NCBI GenBank assembly: GCA_948567375.1
Contig: OX419759.1
Span: 60,613,493 to 60,677,492, forward strand
Direction of reading: 5' to 3'
Origin: Lunularia cruciata
Lineage: Eukaryota > Streptophyta > Marchantiopsida > Lunulariales > Lunulariaceae
DNA: 64,000 bases
The notes below the pieces were generated by a model. It searched no databases, had not been told where the DNA came from, and was given only the letters and a program-made list of their open reading frames with translations. Below, one piece after another: positions 1-11,902 of the stretch; the first letter of the stretch is position 1; every line of letters starts with the position of its first letter. The position numbers and the translations under genes were made by a program.

Positions 1-1692
1 AGGGAACCAAAAGATCATAATCATCGCTTTGATTTTGTTGAGATTATTTAGTTTAATTTGTGCATCTTCAATATCTTGGGAGAGTTTAACGGGAAAGAGG
101 TAGTTTTCCGCAACTTTGGTACAAGATGCAAGTAAAAATCTTAGATTCTAAACTCTCATAGCATTCGCTTAATCAATAAAGAAGTGATGAACTTTATGAT
201 TTAAAGCGTGTTATCACTTTGCTGCTTGTCAAAGAAATGCTTAATCATTTTAAATTTATTTTTAATACTAACCAGTATGAAAAGGTACTTGTGAATCCCT
301 TGAATAAATAAATAAATAAAGATGTTGAAACACTTCCGTGTAGGAATTGTATGGCCGATTGTACTTGCAAAACTATATATTATATTAAGGACCTTGCATA
401 TTCATATCATATTTTTAATGGCCTTGTAAAACTATGATAAAAACAAGTTGGTTAAACCTTAAACTCCGATAACTCTATATAGTACCTTTTACAGAGTAAT
501 ATCTCAAACTCGAAGAATCCATTCCCACGATTCACTTTGTTGAAAGTAAAACAGCTCAGGGTTATCTAGAATAAAAGACTAAAGCTTTGTTGTTAGTCTT
601 TCATTCTAGATACAATGTCATTCTACTAGAAATGATATAATATTTACCTTTGAATTTAAATTAAATTTGTACTTAAATTGACATTTTGATATAGATGGGA
701 TCTTGATCTAATTGATCTCTCTTAAATAATAATACATCTTTGTTTTTATGAAGGAGGATTTAAAAAAAGATCTTACCACTTCAACATGGTTTGTTGAAGA
801 TGACATTAACTTTTTTGATACAAGAAAGACTCTTTTCAACTAAAGATTTAGTTTTATACCATTTAAAATGATTACCAGGTCGATTTACGGTTTAAACATC
901 TAACTAATCATCAATAGTTTTCAACCTTGATGATGGTTGATTGACTAAGATCCAAGTTATTGGTCAAATACATGCTTCCAATAATTTCACATTTGGTGGT
1001 GCTAGCAAAGCTAGCTAAGGCTAAAATAGTATGAGCAAGCCTAACAGCTTCTGTGAATAAAGCCAACTTTCAGTTAAAATGCTATCATTTAATTGATAAT
1101 CTATGGAAATATAATATCTATATGTTTAGAAAATTCATATAACTATCATTCAATTCACTTGTCAATTATGTTAAATAAATCCATATCGATGGCACCCTAC
1201 CTTCAGCAGATCCATTAGCACCTCTTAAAAACTATCATTCTATCTTCAATATATCTATTGATAATTCTTGATAATAATTAGCAAGGAAATAATTGCATCA
1301 TTATAAAATATTTTCATAGATATATATTAAGGTAAATATATAATATAAATATATCATGAATGAAAAGTAAAAAATGAAACATTTGGTTGTGATCTCTTTT
1401 ATTTTATTTTAGTAGTCTTTGATACATCCATATATGTAATTTAGTGAAATAATTTTCCCAAATAAGTACTATTTTATCCAAATATAGATAAAATTCCATC
1501 ATTTTTATAGTCACGTGTAAACGTGTATCATGGTAATCATCTTATGATTATCATGATAAATTTTATTCTAATATTAGTAATATATTTACCTTCATAAATC
1601 AATATATTATTTATGCACTTTGGATGTCATTTATGTTTCAATATTAAATATATAATATAATTAATATTGATTTTTATCTGAAATATTTTTAA
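1..1692. other. AT-rich spacer, no gene seen
   Basis: Very AT-rich sequence with stop codons dense in all frames. I see no coding stretch, RNA gene or long repeat. Confidence 0.6.
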
Positions 1693-1775
1693 CGATACTA
1701 TAGGGCTTAGATCCTATAGGCTTATCTCTTTCTCTTTTCCTCGTACAGCTTTGATGGAGTCTTACCGTCTTTACC
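1693..1775 (+). mobile_element. Short 3' tail of the non-LTR family (copy L0)
   Basis: About 80 bases resemble the last codons and 3' untranslated tail of copies L1 (near 32430-32505) and L3 (near 61090-61168). Shared words are ggggcttag (here agggcttag), a pyrimidine-rich stretch, cgtac-gct and tgatggagtctt. Nothing upstream matches. A piece holding only the 3' end is what a severely 5'-truncated insertion by target-primed reverse transcription leaves. There is no poly(A), as in the other copies. The match is by eye and short. Confidence 0.4.
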
Positions 1776-2552
1776 ACACAGGGTCACTTTCCCGATCATA
1801 ATAGTTTCATGTTAATATAAAGTCACAAAGTGAAAAAAGATAAAGAATAAAGATACATAATATTAAAAAATTTAAATAAATAATTATAACATGGAAAATT
1901 ATATATCCATCTCACTTTTTCTGCTCATCGACGTCACCCTCTAGGGACAAATAAACTGATCAAACCACTCTTGCTATGTTATGAACTTGGCCACAATGTT
2001 AAAATTAGATGTAGAGATCCTATGATCATATCATGACAACTATCAATTTCACAATTTACCAATTTGATCGGCTGGAAGTGTTAAAATAGGAAGGTGAAGC
2101 GGATGAGCAGAAAAGGTGAGGTGTGTTTACAATTCCTTTCTAGCATATTCATGGCTCCTACATTTACCGCTAACTGGTGGTCCAAACCAGAAGATTCTTT
2201 TGAAATTAAGTTGATAGCCTCATTGGCTTCACAAGTTTTAATTTCAACGAGGTTGGCAGGCCTCCCTAAAGCTATTCCCTAAAGCTAAAGTATGTGCAAC
2301 GTGTCCGTTAAGTTAAGAGGAACAGCCCTCAGCGAGGCTAGTTAAAGCCAGTTTATAACATTAGTCTCTTCTTCAGACAAGATGTACCAACTTACCAAGG
2401 CAGTATAGACTACGTCATTATTTTATATGCTTTTACTCAAGTTCTTATAAGTATTACTGCGGGATGCACCTAGCTATTGATGTTTATATAAATTTATCTC
2501 AATTAGTTCACTAGTACTACTTATTTCAACTTATTTTGGATGATTTTTGCGC
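1776..2552. other. AT-rich spacer
   Basis: No recognisable gene. A 62-codon open frame at 2094-2282 has no domain signature and no support from its neighbours, so I do not call it. Confidence 0.5.
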
Positions 2553-2750
2553 ACTTCTTGGTAATAGCTATTATGTGATGGTTAACTGTCTAAACAATCC
2601 AGTAATATATTTGTTATCGGATACTACTTATCCATATTTTTACTTCCTGGTAATGGTTATTTATGTGACTGTTAAATATCCAAACTATATAGTAACAATC
2701 TAGTAATATCCAAAGAATGTGATAACAATCTAGTAAGATATTTGTTATCG
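2553..2750. repeat. Imperfect tandem repeat, two units
   Basis: Two diverged units (2553-2620 and 2642-2750) both open with acttc-tggtaat and close with atatttgttatcg. The second is lengthened by an internal repeat of aacaatctagtaa. No coding potential. Confidence 0.5.
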
Positions 2751-3177
2751 TTCCTATGAACTAAATCAAAGCGAGTAAAAATAATAAAGTCTCCAGCCAC
2801 CTTCTACCCATCCCACTTAGTTCTAGTACACCTCTTCTCTTCTTCTACCATTTTTATTCTTTACATTTTCTACCATCGTTTATAAATATAACCAGTACAA
2901 TATATTTTCATAAATATATTGATTCAGTATGGAAAATAACTTGATTAATGTACTTAGATTTTTTTAATTATAGGAAAGAATGGGGAAAATATTTTGAAAT
3001 ATTTTTCTAGCTTGATTGTAAATATTTAATTAAAAACCATAAAATAGCTTTTAATAGTCTTAGTTTCAACCACCACATACATAATCTAATAGTAGAAATA
3101 AATCTACAGGCATGATCAGTATCACTCTCAATTTTGTGTTGGTTTTCACATAGTTTTAATGACTTGTATAAAATATA
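2751..3177. other. AT-rich spacer
   Basis: No gene or repeat recognised. Confidence 0.5.
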
Positions 3178-3438
3178 GTGACTCAATGTCAGCCAAATTC
3201 AAGTAAATTGGTAAGAACAAGTCATTCCCACAAGAATGGGATAAAAAATGACTAGACATGAAAGGAAATATCTTTATGTTACAATTTGTTCATTATTTCA
3301 TACTTAATCTCTTGTGCAAGAATTGCTCCTAGAAGAAGGTAGTGGCACCCTTGTGGCACACTACACAAAAGGACAAACTAAAGATCACTTTCATTACAAA
3401 TAGATTTCAAATTAATCCTGAAGGTGATGGTTCACTTC
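3178..3438 (+). repeat. Diverged dispersed repeat, copy 1
   Basis: Aligns by eye along its length, in the same orientation, with 28234-28489. Shared anchors in order: gactcaatgt, ccaaatt, attggtaagaa, ttaa-ctcttg, ggtagtg, tttcaaatta-tcct and gtgatggtt. It is probably an untranslated part of an old retroelement, because both copies lie beside decayed gypsy sequence. No coding frame is conserved. Confidence 0.45.
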
Positions 3439-3637
3439 AATTTGAAGGCTCTTTTGCTCATAAGATGCCTACTACACTTCTTTGAAGCCATAACTCCAAA
3501 GGTGTCTTTGTATTTGCCAAATGCCCTTGTCTTTTAATTATGTGTGATACTCTCAATGTTCTTAATCAAGCTTTAATCCTCAACACATTGATTTGTTCTT
3601 GCAAATCCGTTGAAAATCACACATTCTCATCAAGTAC

Positions 3638-4350
3638 TGTAACACTCTTTGATGCATGTATGCTCTATAGGGATATTAAGTTTGGTATTGCAAGTAGTGG
3701 AGAAATATTGTTTATATGAAGTTTAGCTAAGTTTCTAGATTAGTCATCATTAGCCAGAGTTAGTCATAGCTAAGATAATAGTGACCCTATTTTAAAGGAA
3801 GGGAAAAAGTGAACACCACTATTTTGCTCTCTAGTGTATTGACTTGGTATTATTCCTAATTACTTGATTTTGAGGAAGGAGTTGAGAGCTCTTAGGCCCA
3901 CAAGAATAAGCCTTAATGAAGGAATCCTTGACTTAGTTGGTAGGTGAGGATAAGACCACCTACCCATGGGATTATTCCCATGTTCTTGGATATTCCTTTA
4001 GACTTTATTTGACTTTTAGCCTAGTAACTTGACTTACTCCAATAATTAATAACTTTGGGTGTAAATTTTTCACAAGTATATAAGCTAGGGGTGAGGAGGT
4101 GCTCATCATCCTTTCATTTACCTCTATCTATCTATCTCTCTCTTGTTGAGTTATATGATGAACAATGTCTTGAGTCTTGGAGGTACCTTGGAGTTCTAAC
4201 CTTGGAGGAATGTGATGGAGTTGGGGTTCCTCTTGCCCTCTTGCCTTCTTACTCCATGGTGTGCTACCTGAATAGCCATCAAAGGTTCATCATGAGTGAG
4301 AGTTAGGCTGGCTCACATTTTGTTGTTCTCTTGTTGGGACCTCTTTAGAA
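3638..4350 (+). other. Possible old LTR or promoter-like stretch
   Basis: Begins with TGTAACACTC, a common Ty3/gypsy LTR start, and has a TATA-like tatataagc near 4078 followed by a pyrimidine-rich segment, the usual order in an LTR. I could not find a matching second LTR, a target duplication or a clear CA end. It could belong to the old element whose gag zinc knuckle lies near 11360. An open frame at 4055-4306 overlaps it and looks fortuitous. Confidence 0.25.
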
Positions 4351-4712
4351 GGCAAGATAATGTTCCTTGTACAATTCTATTAGGCAAAAGGAGTTTATGA
4401 GAGCTCACTTAGAGAGAATATTAAAAATAAGAGGGCTTAACTTAGGTTAGAGAAATTGGACCGATTTATATACCCTATAATTCATTACGATATTTTTGAG
4501 GTGATATTATGCATACTATACACATGAGAGGATTTGGAGAGATTGTATGAGGTGGATTGTAGATTTTGGGCAAAAATCCAAGTGTTAATTTGGACTTGAA
4601 TTTCCATAAAAGATAGCTTGGATTATCTTTTGGTTGTAACACTTGAATTATTGCAAGGGTTGCTACATGTATTGAGCTAGAATTTTTGGAAGGTGGTAGG
4701 GTAAACTATTCT
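4351..4712. other. Degraded sequence around the insertions
   Basis: AT-rich, no gene recognised. This is the left flank of the solo LTR at 4713 and of element A. Its right-hand continuation resumes at 10763. Confidence 0.4.
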
Positions 4713-5195
4713 TGTAAAAGACCAAGAGTAAAATAGGAGAATGGAAGATCACATAAGGATTCTTGAATGAAGAAAATTCCAAATGCTTAGCATGAGCTTG
4801 GGCTTTGGTATTTATAGAGAACATACAAGGCTCTTGAGAAGCTTATTAAAAGCCACCTTCTTAGAGTGCAAACTAAGCTAATCGTGAAGCTTCTCAATAA
4901 GATTTTTTTCTAGAAACCGTCTACTTGACGTTCAAGCTAAGCTAGTTAGGAAGTTTCCCAAGAAGCTTCCTTCTAGAAACCACCTACTTGGCTTGCAAGC
5001 TAAGATAGCCAAGAAGCTTCCCAAAAAGCTTCCTCTTAGAAGTCACCACTTGGCATACACATTACTAGTTGCTTGGAAGGTATCAAGTAGCATCCTAGAT
5101 GCTTCTAGAATATCTTATATTTTTTTGGGCTAATTTAGCCTATTTTCTACTTTGTTAGTCTTGGCTAATTTGTCTATAAACTCTACATTGTTACA
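4713..5195 (-). repeat. Solo LTR of the A/B/E chromovirus family
   Basis: Read on plus it runs from tgtaaaagacc to attgttaca, the same ends as the LTRs of A, B and E. It is bracketed by a perfect 5-bp target-site duplication, ATTCT at 4708-4712 and 5196-5200. No internal region remains, so it is a solo LTR left by LTR-LTR recombination. It holds several GAAGCTTC-type palindromes and a TATA box (tatttata on plus) in the same order as its relatives, but is more diverged. Confidence 0.85.
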
Positions 5196-5212
5196 ATTCT
5201 TGCAAATTGTAT

Positions 5213-5649
5213 TGTAAAAGACCATGATCAAGGAGAGAAATAGGAGAATGGAAGCTCACATTGGGACACTTGAATGAGGGAAAACTCCAAATGCCTAGCA
5301 TGAGCTTTGGCTCTTGTATTCACAAGGATCATACAAGGCTCTTGAGAAGCTTCTCAAGAAGCTTCATTAAGCCACTTTCTTGGAGTGCAAGCCAAGTTAA
5401 TTAGGAAGCTTCTCAAGAAGCCTCCTAATTAACTTCCTTCTAAAATTCATTTACTTGGCATGCAAGCTAAGCTAGTTGGAACCTTCTAGAAATTTCCTTC
5501 TAAAAGCTATTTACTTGAGATGCAAGCTAAGCTAGTTGGGAAGTTTCACAAGAAGCTTTTTAGATACTTCTAGAATATTCTAGGCTAATTTATCTTATTT
5601 GCTACTTGTTAGCGCTACTAACTTTGTCGCTAAACTCCATATTGTTACA
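5213..5649 (-). repeat. Element A 3' LTR
   Basis: 437 bases, TG...CA read on plus. It contains an intact four-unit heat-shock element at 5478-5497. Its TATA position is mutated (tattcacaa where relatives have tatttatag), so this LTR would promote poorly. Confidence 0.9.
5478..5497. promoter_or_regulatory. Heat-shock element array in A left LTR
   Basis: GGAACCTTCTAGAAATTTCC keeps four phased units GAA-TTC-GAA-TTC at 5-bp spacing, the consensus for plant heat-shock factor binding. Compared with B and E the differences fall only in the unconstrained two-base spacers. Function is inferred from the motif. Confidence 0.6.
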
Positions 5650-5661
5650 TATTCCCCCACC
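5650..5661 (-). other. Polypurine tract of element A
   Basis: On the minus strand a purine-rich GGTGGGGGAATA directly precedes the TGTAACA start of the 3' LTR. That is the position of the plus-strand primer in LTR retrotransposons. Confidence 0.7.
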
Positions 5662-5744
5662 ACTAGTTGGTGACATCCTTGTCGCCATTGAAGCTTCAAA
5701 CACCTGAATGGTCATTTGTGCATTCTGGAGGTGAGAAAGAGGTT

Positions 5745-7150
5745 CCTATGTGGCATCATGAAGGGGATACCCTTTCCAAAGGACCTTGTACTCCGTGTGT
5801 TGTTGGCATCCTTGTTGAATGTGGCAACGTGCAAGGATACAATCAACTTTGTACTCCTCATAATCATTGATAGGGATGGGAGGAGGAGGAGGTTGGACAC
5901 AAGAGGAAAAAGAAGATGGATTAGGAACAAAGGGAGTGGAAACTTGGAAATGTGAAAGATAGGGTGGATGCACATATGACAAGGTAAGGCAAGTTGATAA
6001 GCAACAAGAGAGATGATTTGAGTGACCTCAAAGGGTCCTATTCAATTAGGGACGAGTTTATGAACTTGGGTATCAAGTGGGAGGGGTAGGTTACTAGAGG
6101 ATAGCATGACTTTATCACCAACTTCAAAGGTGAGATCACAACGATAGTGGTCTGCATATTGTTTTTGATGATTTTGAGCAACAAGGAGGTGAGATTTGGC
6201 TTGTTGGAGAGATTGGGATATGGTGTTCAAGAAGGTTGAAGTATGAGTGATCTGAGATGGAGGAGGAGTAAGAAGAGAATTTGGAACAAGCAGATCTTGG
6301 CTAAAATTAAGAAAGAAGGGAGAAAATTTGGTACTTGTATGTTTGGAATTATTGTAAGCAAATTTTGCAACTGTAAGACATTCATCCCAACTGGTATGGT
6401 GGACATTGATGAAGGCACGTAGCATATCCTCAAAGGTACAATTTTCATGTTTGGTTTTTCCATCAGTTTGAGGATGATAGGCCATGGACAAAGCAAGCTT
6501 GGTGCCAAGTATTTGGAAGAGTGCTTGGCAAAACTTCTCAATCAATCAAGGATCATGGTCGGAGATGAGTACACATGGCATCCCATGATGCTTGAAGATA
6601 TTGTCAAAGTAGATTTACGCTAAGGTTGGATCATCCACGGTATCAACGGTTGGTGCCAAGTGGATTTGCTTACTGAGCTTATCCACAAACACCACGATTA
6701 CTATGTGTCCTTGCTTTGTCTAGGTCAAGGATGTGATGAGATCCAAGCTCACGTGTTCCCATCAAGTGGATGGAATGGGGAGTGGTTGAAGGAGTCCACT
6801 TGGCTTCTGGTTACTGGCCTTGTTACGTTGGCAACTCTCACAAGATCAGACAAACTATCAAACATCTCGTGTCATGTTGGCCCACCACCATTGGCGTTGG
6901 AGGGTACCCAAGGTCTTGTCCACACCCATGTGCCCAGCTATTGGTAAATCATTGGCTTCTTGAAGGCATACAAGTCAGAGATCACCTTTGGCTAGAACAT
7001 AGATCCGGTCCTCATGGAATAGAAGGCCCTCCTTGAAGGAGAAGGTGTTGTACTCCTTGTTGCATGTTGTAAGATGACCATGTACCATTTGGAAAAAGGG
7101 ATCTTGTTGTAGAGTTGACTAAAGCTCATTTTGGACCTTGGAGTCAATTG
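5745..7150 (-). pseudogene. Element A integrase with C-terminal chromodomain
   Basis: The core gives HPQTDGKTKHEN near 6435-6480, where the family norm is TDG-x-T-E, so the third catalytic acid (Glu) reads Lys. Downstream a proline-rich linker leads to a chromodomain (EYKVDCIL ... EYKVLWKGYPLHDAT, about 5745-5860), whose next residue, a conserved Trp, is a TAG stop. The amino-terminal HHCC region near 6900-7130 is frameshifted. Integrase inserts the cDNA, and chromodomains of this family read histone marks to steer insertion. This copy is dead. Confidence 0.85.
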
Positions 7151-7279
7151 ACACTATCGTAATTGCTACCGTGATGAGAAGAAGAGACTTCAAATCAGGT
7201 CGCCATGATAGAGCATCAAGTATGACATGGAACCGACTTGGTTTGTACTCAAGTTTGATGTCAAACAATTGGAGTTGTT

Positions 7280-8560
7280 CCTCTCATCAATGATATTGAC
7301 TCTTCATGTGTTCCAAGTGTAAGGTATGCAACAATGGTTTGTGATCAGTTTGCATGATCACTTGTTTCCCCAAGAGATAATGCTTCCATACTTTGGTGGC
7401 ATATACCATTGCAAGTTGTTCTTGGTCTTGAGTAGAGTAATTTCTTTCAGCCGTATTTAGTGGGTGAGACACAAAGGTAATGGGATATAGTCCATTTGGG
7501 AATTCCTATTACAACACGGCTCCAATTGCAAAGTTAGAAGCATCAAAATCAGCCATACAGGGTAGTTGAGAATCATACAATTGAAGGATGGGTCTTAAAG
7601 ACATCATATGTTTCAACTACTAGAATGCTTATTTGTGCTTGGTGGTCCATTAGAAGCTCAAGTTCTTCCCCAAGAGGTCAGTCTATGGTGCAGCCACATG
7701 AGCATAATAATGAATGAACCATCAATAAAACCTGGCCAATCCATTAAATGCCCATACTTCTATAGCATCCTTCGGAGTAGGCCAATTAGTAGTGGCCTTG
7801 ATTTTCTCCCCTTCCATCTTGATCCCCTCTGATGAGATCTTGTGACCCAAGAAGGTAACTTCCTTTTGCCAAAATGAACACTTCAACTTCTTGCAGTAAA
7901 ATTTTTATTGTTGTAGTCATCTTAGGACTTCTTGCATGTGATTCACGTGTTTTACCTTTGTCTTGCTATCGATTAAGATATCATCCAAGAACATCACCAT
8001 GTACCAATATAATAGTCCATCCAACACCCAATGCATCTTATCCATGAAGACCGTTGGAGCATTAGTGCCCAAAAGGTAGAACTCTCCACTCAAAATGCTC
8101 ATACCTTGTACAAAAGGCAATCTTTTGCACATCTTCCCTATCAATGGAGATTTGCCAATAGCCATTGCAAAGATCCCATTTGGAAAAGTATCATGCTCCA
8201 CTCAATTGATCAAGCAAGTCATCAACCCAAGGCAAGGGATATGTATTCTTCACTGTTTGCTTATTGAACCCACGATAATCAATACAGAAATGAAGTCTTC
8301 TATCCTTCTTTGGAATGAATAGTATTGGTGCTCCCCAAGGAGAAGTACTATGTCATATGAAGTCCTTCTCCAACAACTCCGTAAGTGTTGTTCTCAACTC
8401 CTCCAACTCTTTTGGTGAGAGCCTATAGATTAGCATACTCACTGGAGTACTCCTTGGCAATAACTCAATCTTGAAGGGCATACCACGATCAAAGGGTAAT
8501 CCCTTTGGCAGATCATTCAGAAACATGTCCGCAAACTCCTTAACTATCTGATCAACCCTT
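7280..8560 (-). pseudogene. Element A reverse transcriptase and RNase H
   Basis: Reverse transcriptase palm sequence includes VMFLDDIL near 7965-8000, the Y/F-x-DD catalytic motif. RNase H follows on the minus strand, with NYSTQDQEQLAMVYA and QTDHKPL (7287-7472), typical of gypsy RNase H. Reading frames shift several times between 7500 and 8500, so no full-length enzyme can be made. It matches element E at 33766-34920 and covers the segment deleted from B. Confidence 0.85.
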
Positions 8561-8864
8561 GCTTGATGAGGTTGAGGCTCTCCTTAGATTGTCCTTGTGC
8601 AATCGGCTTGATCCACCCAACAAAAATAGATCTATCTTCCTCTAAAGCTTGCTCTATGGCTGCTTCACTAACAACATCACATCTAGGGATTCACCTCTCT
8701 TCAAAGCTTGCTCCATGGTTACCTTCTTGGCAAACTTCCCATCTTGGGGCTCCTCTCCGTTCAAGGCATGCTCTATGGCTACCTTCTCAACCAACTTCCC
8801 ATCTTGGGATTGACTATTCTTAGGTGTCTTACTTAGAGGTGCCAGACAACCTAATCAGAAATTC

Positions 8865-9248
8865 CTACCTTGGTGTTGTACTTGAATTTGTTGTTGGGGT
8901 CCAATCAAATTGAACCTTATGATGTTCAAGACAATGTAGTCCTAGAATGACATCATAGTGTAGAGGTGCCACTACAAACCTCGTACACTCCAAATACTCC
9001 TTCCCAATCTTAAAGGTAATAGGATGTGAGGTATGAAATGCAAAACCCTTTCTACCATCCACCATCATCAATCTACTTCCAATCATTGGCTTGATAGGAA
9101 TACACAATTCCTTTGCTACTTGCATAGACATGCAATTCTTGGAACTTCCAAAATCAACCAAAATCCTACAATCCCGATTAGATATCATACCTTGCAAGTG
9201 AAGCAAACTTGCATAAGTTGAGCCTTCAATTCTACTGGAACTAATCAA
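8865..9248 (-). pseudogene. Element A aspartic protease domain
   Basis: A 127-codon open stretch with ILVDFGSSKN at the active site and VILGL at the conserved ILG position of retropepsins. The expected DSG reads DFG, so catalysis is probably lost. Element B has the same DFG; element E keeps DSG. The domain normally cuts the Gag-Pol polyprotein. Confidence 0.8.
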
Positions 9249-9264
9249 GCTCCTAGTAGGTGGC

Positions 9265-10080
9265 TCAAAATCTACTACTGGGATTTGTCGTTTCTCTAAT
9301 CATTCTATTCCACAACTTGCATCTGGGCAACTTGTCGAGGTCGCACATTCCTGAGTAGACATTCAGCAATGTGATGTCCAACTTTGTGATAATAAAAACC
9401 TCCATTTTTTTGTTGCAATCTTTCTTTATCCGTTGTACCAAGTGATCTCTGTTGGATAGCATCAATCTCCATTGGTGATGGTTCCTCCATTCGTGCGTAG
9501 TGTACTGGTAGGCTTTGTGTAGATTGAGGTTGTAACCAAGTTGTCGCAACCAAGGAATCAAAGGGCTTAGCTAGTTGCATGGCTTCTTCTACATTTTGTG
9601 GTTCCCACATGGTCACCTCCAATTTGCTTCAACTTTGCCAGTTTATCTCATGCAGCTCGGGTGACATTTATAGTTTGAAATCGACCAAGTATTGTATCTT
9701 TGAATTCTACCCATGTCAAAATTGGTGCAACAATCTATTGTTTAGCTTGCTCTACTCAGAATTGCCACTAAAGTTTTGCCACACCATCCAATTGCCTAGA
9801 AGCCAAGAGAATCTATTTCCATTCATCTTGAAGGTTAGTGGTTTCAAAGTAACGTTCGCATGCAAACAAAAATTCTCCACAATTCCCAAAAGATTCCTAA
9901 ACCCTTCAAACACCTTGGGTTTTGGAAATCAGATGTGATCTTCTCCATCTTGAATTAGTGCCCTCTATATATGTTCTTGTTGTTGCTACTCTTGTTCATC
10001 CAACAATCAAGTAAGGTGGTCAATTTGTTGCTACATTGCAAGGATAGCGTCCGATATTGCCGCCATAGCTACTTCTCTAT
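9265..10080 (-). pseudogene. Element A gag remnant
   Basis: Overlapping frames contain PKPKVFEG, NVEEAMQLAKPFDSL and a zinc-knuckle position reading GFYYHKVGHHIAEC, where B reads CFYCHQLGHRIVEC. Both leading cysteines of the CCHC are lost here. Several TAG and TAA stops interrupt the amino-terminal half. Gag forms the virus-like particle and binds the RNA. Confidence 0.75.
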
Positions 10081-10325
10081 CCCACTTCTCTCAATTTATC
10101 TAATTGATGAACACATAGATGCAGCACGTCCACCGGTCTCTATAAGTTACAATCGGGAGTATCAAGGGTTCCTCAAAGAAGGTGATCATATGAAGAAAAT
10201 CCTATCCAAAATGCTAGGTGATGAATTGGGTGAAACAATGTTTGGATAATATCTGGGCATGAAAATCCCAATGGTTTGGCGGAAGTGGATTTGGTGGTCC
10301 ATAAATTCCATTCATTCCATTCTTC

Positions 10326-10337
10326 CTCTGATACCAA
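10326..10337 (-). other. Primer-binding site of element A (tRNA-iMet)
   Basis: On the minus strand TGGTATCAGAG follows the LTR end after one base. This matches the 3' end of plant initiator-Met tRNA, the usual primer of plant LTR elements. Confidence 0.85.
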
Positions 10338-10762
10338 TGTAAAAGACCGTGATCGAGGAGATAAATAGGAGAATGGAAGCTCACATTGGGACACTTGAAT
10401 GAGGGGAAACTCCAAATGCCTAGCATGAGCTTTGGCTCTTGTATTTATAGGGATCATACAAGGCTCTTGAGAAGCTTCTTAAGAAGCTTCCTTGAGCCGC
10501 TTTCTTGGAGTGCAAGCCAAGTTAATTAGGATACTTCTCAAGAAGCTTCTTTCTAGAAGTAGTTTACTTAGCAGGCAAGCTAAGCTAGTTGGAACCTTCT
10601 AGAAGCTTTCTTCTAAAATCTACTTACTTGAGATGTAAGCTAAGCTAGCTGTGAAGTTTCCCAAGAAGCTTTTTAGATATTTCTGGAATATTCTAGGTTA
10701 ATTTATCTTATTTGCTACTTGTTAGCCCTACTAAATTCATTGCTAAACTCCATATTGTTATA
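10338..10762 (-). repeat. Element A 5' LTR
   Basis: 425 bases, starting tgtaaaagacc on plus and ending ttgttata (family end ttgttaca). The TATA box tatttata is intact at 10442-10449. The heat-shock array at 10591-10610 keeps three of four units; the last TTC reads TTT. The LTR pair differs visibly, so the insertion is not recent. Confidence 0.9.
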
Positions 10763-10766
10763 GTAT

Positions 10767-11902
10767 ATTCTTTGGAATTTTGTATAGAGTTTGACATTTC
10801 TTCAATTTTTATGGGATTTTTTTTGAAACTTTCCAAGAAAATTTATTGCAAGATATCCTACCTTTTGGTCTAAGAATTAGGGAGAGATAATTCCTGCACA
10901 AGAAGTTATGAATTTCTAAAGTGAGAGGGGTGGTTTTTAGACCAAATCTGAAAGATGTGTGCTGAATAGAAAGATGCCTAGGCTAAATGGCTCAATGAAA
11001 AGGGCTAATATTTTACAAGGGAGAACAACCTATAGTGTTGATCAAGTGTGAAAAATTCAAAGGTTTGAGAGTTATAATTTGGGAGAATTGGTTGACAATG
11101 TGAGGAGGAGTCATTTCAAGAGAGTTAAGTTTACATGAATGAGTAGTGTAGGTTCAACCAAAATCATGTTTGAATGTTTTGACTCATCTTGGGAGCATGG
11201 AGCCATCATGAGTGGAAATTATGGTTATGTAAACTTCCTCAAGGGTTGAAGTGATAATAGTGGTTGATTTGAAAAAAATGAAAGTTTAGAGTAAAATTTG
11301 AAGAGAGTGTTGAGAGGATTCAAAGAGTTTCCTTGCCATGAGGAAAGAGTGATTCTAAGTGCTTCTTATGTGGAGAGAAAGGACACAAGGCAAGTTCATG
11401 TTTATGAGTCTTAAGAGCAAGAGATTGAGAGAAAGGAAAGGCTTACTTGGGATTGCATGTTAGACCTTCTTCACCAAGAATGGGGGTGGGAGAGGAGATC
11501 TAGCACCAAGGAGTTATATGAGGTTTGTGGAGTGAAAGGACTTCCAAAGAGCCATGAGTGTAAAAGGAGCAATAATGTTGTTGGAGACCTTGGTGTAAAG
11601 GAGCAATAACCTTGTTGGTGACCTTTGAGAGAGTCATATTTCCACTATAGTGAACTACTACCTTCATCAAAAAGTTCTCAAAATTAGTAATGAAGATAAT
11701 CTTTCAGTTGATGGATTAGATATCCATAAGAGTTACCTTACTTTGCACCTTTGGATTTGATCATGCCATAGAAATCATGGAGCAACCTAAACTCTTTGTA
11801 CTAGCTAAAGTGGACTATTCTCAAATGGTGCTAGTCATGTATATACTGTATTAGTTATAGGTTGAGAGAGAAAATAGACTAAAAATAGAGAGAGGAGAAA
11901 GG
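10767..11902 (+). pseudogene. Decayed gag-like sequence with one intact zinc knuckle
   Basis: The plus strand reads KCFLCGEKGHKASSC at about 11358-11402, a correct C-x2-C-x4-H-x4-C knuckle of retroviral Gag type. The rest has many stops, and I cannot recover a protease or polymerase. It is the right flank of element A and could be the 5' part of the older element into which A jumped. The lineage cannot be told from a knuckle alone. Confidence 0.5.

Larger units (their letters stand above)
5213..10762 (-). mobile_element. Element A: complete but inactive Ty3/gypsy chromovirus
   Basis: On the minus strand the order is LTR (10338-10762), tRNA-iMet primer-binding site, gag with a zinc knuckle remnant, aspartic protease, reverse transcriptase, RNase H, integrase, chromodomain, polypurine tract, LTR (5213-5649). 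Domain order and the terminal chromodomain define a chromovirus. GTAT stands at 5209-5212 and 10763-10766, four matching bases of an expected five; the right LTR end is mutated (ttgttata for ttgttaca), which may explain the missing base. Every gene has stops or frameshifts. It inserted 18 bases from the solo LTR of its own family. Confidence 0.9.

Noticed and set aside
4055-4306. 83-codon plus-strand gene
   Set aside because: Lies in an LTR-like stretch, no motif, no splice or homologous support.
6660-7036. Plus-strand frames of 88-95 codons
   Set aside because: Shadows of the minus-strand integrase; the parallel region in element B shows the same shadow at 19185-19472.
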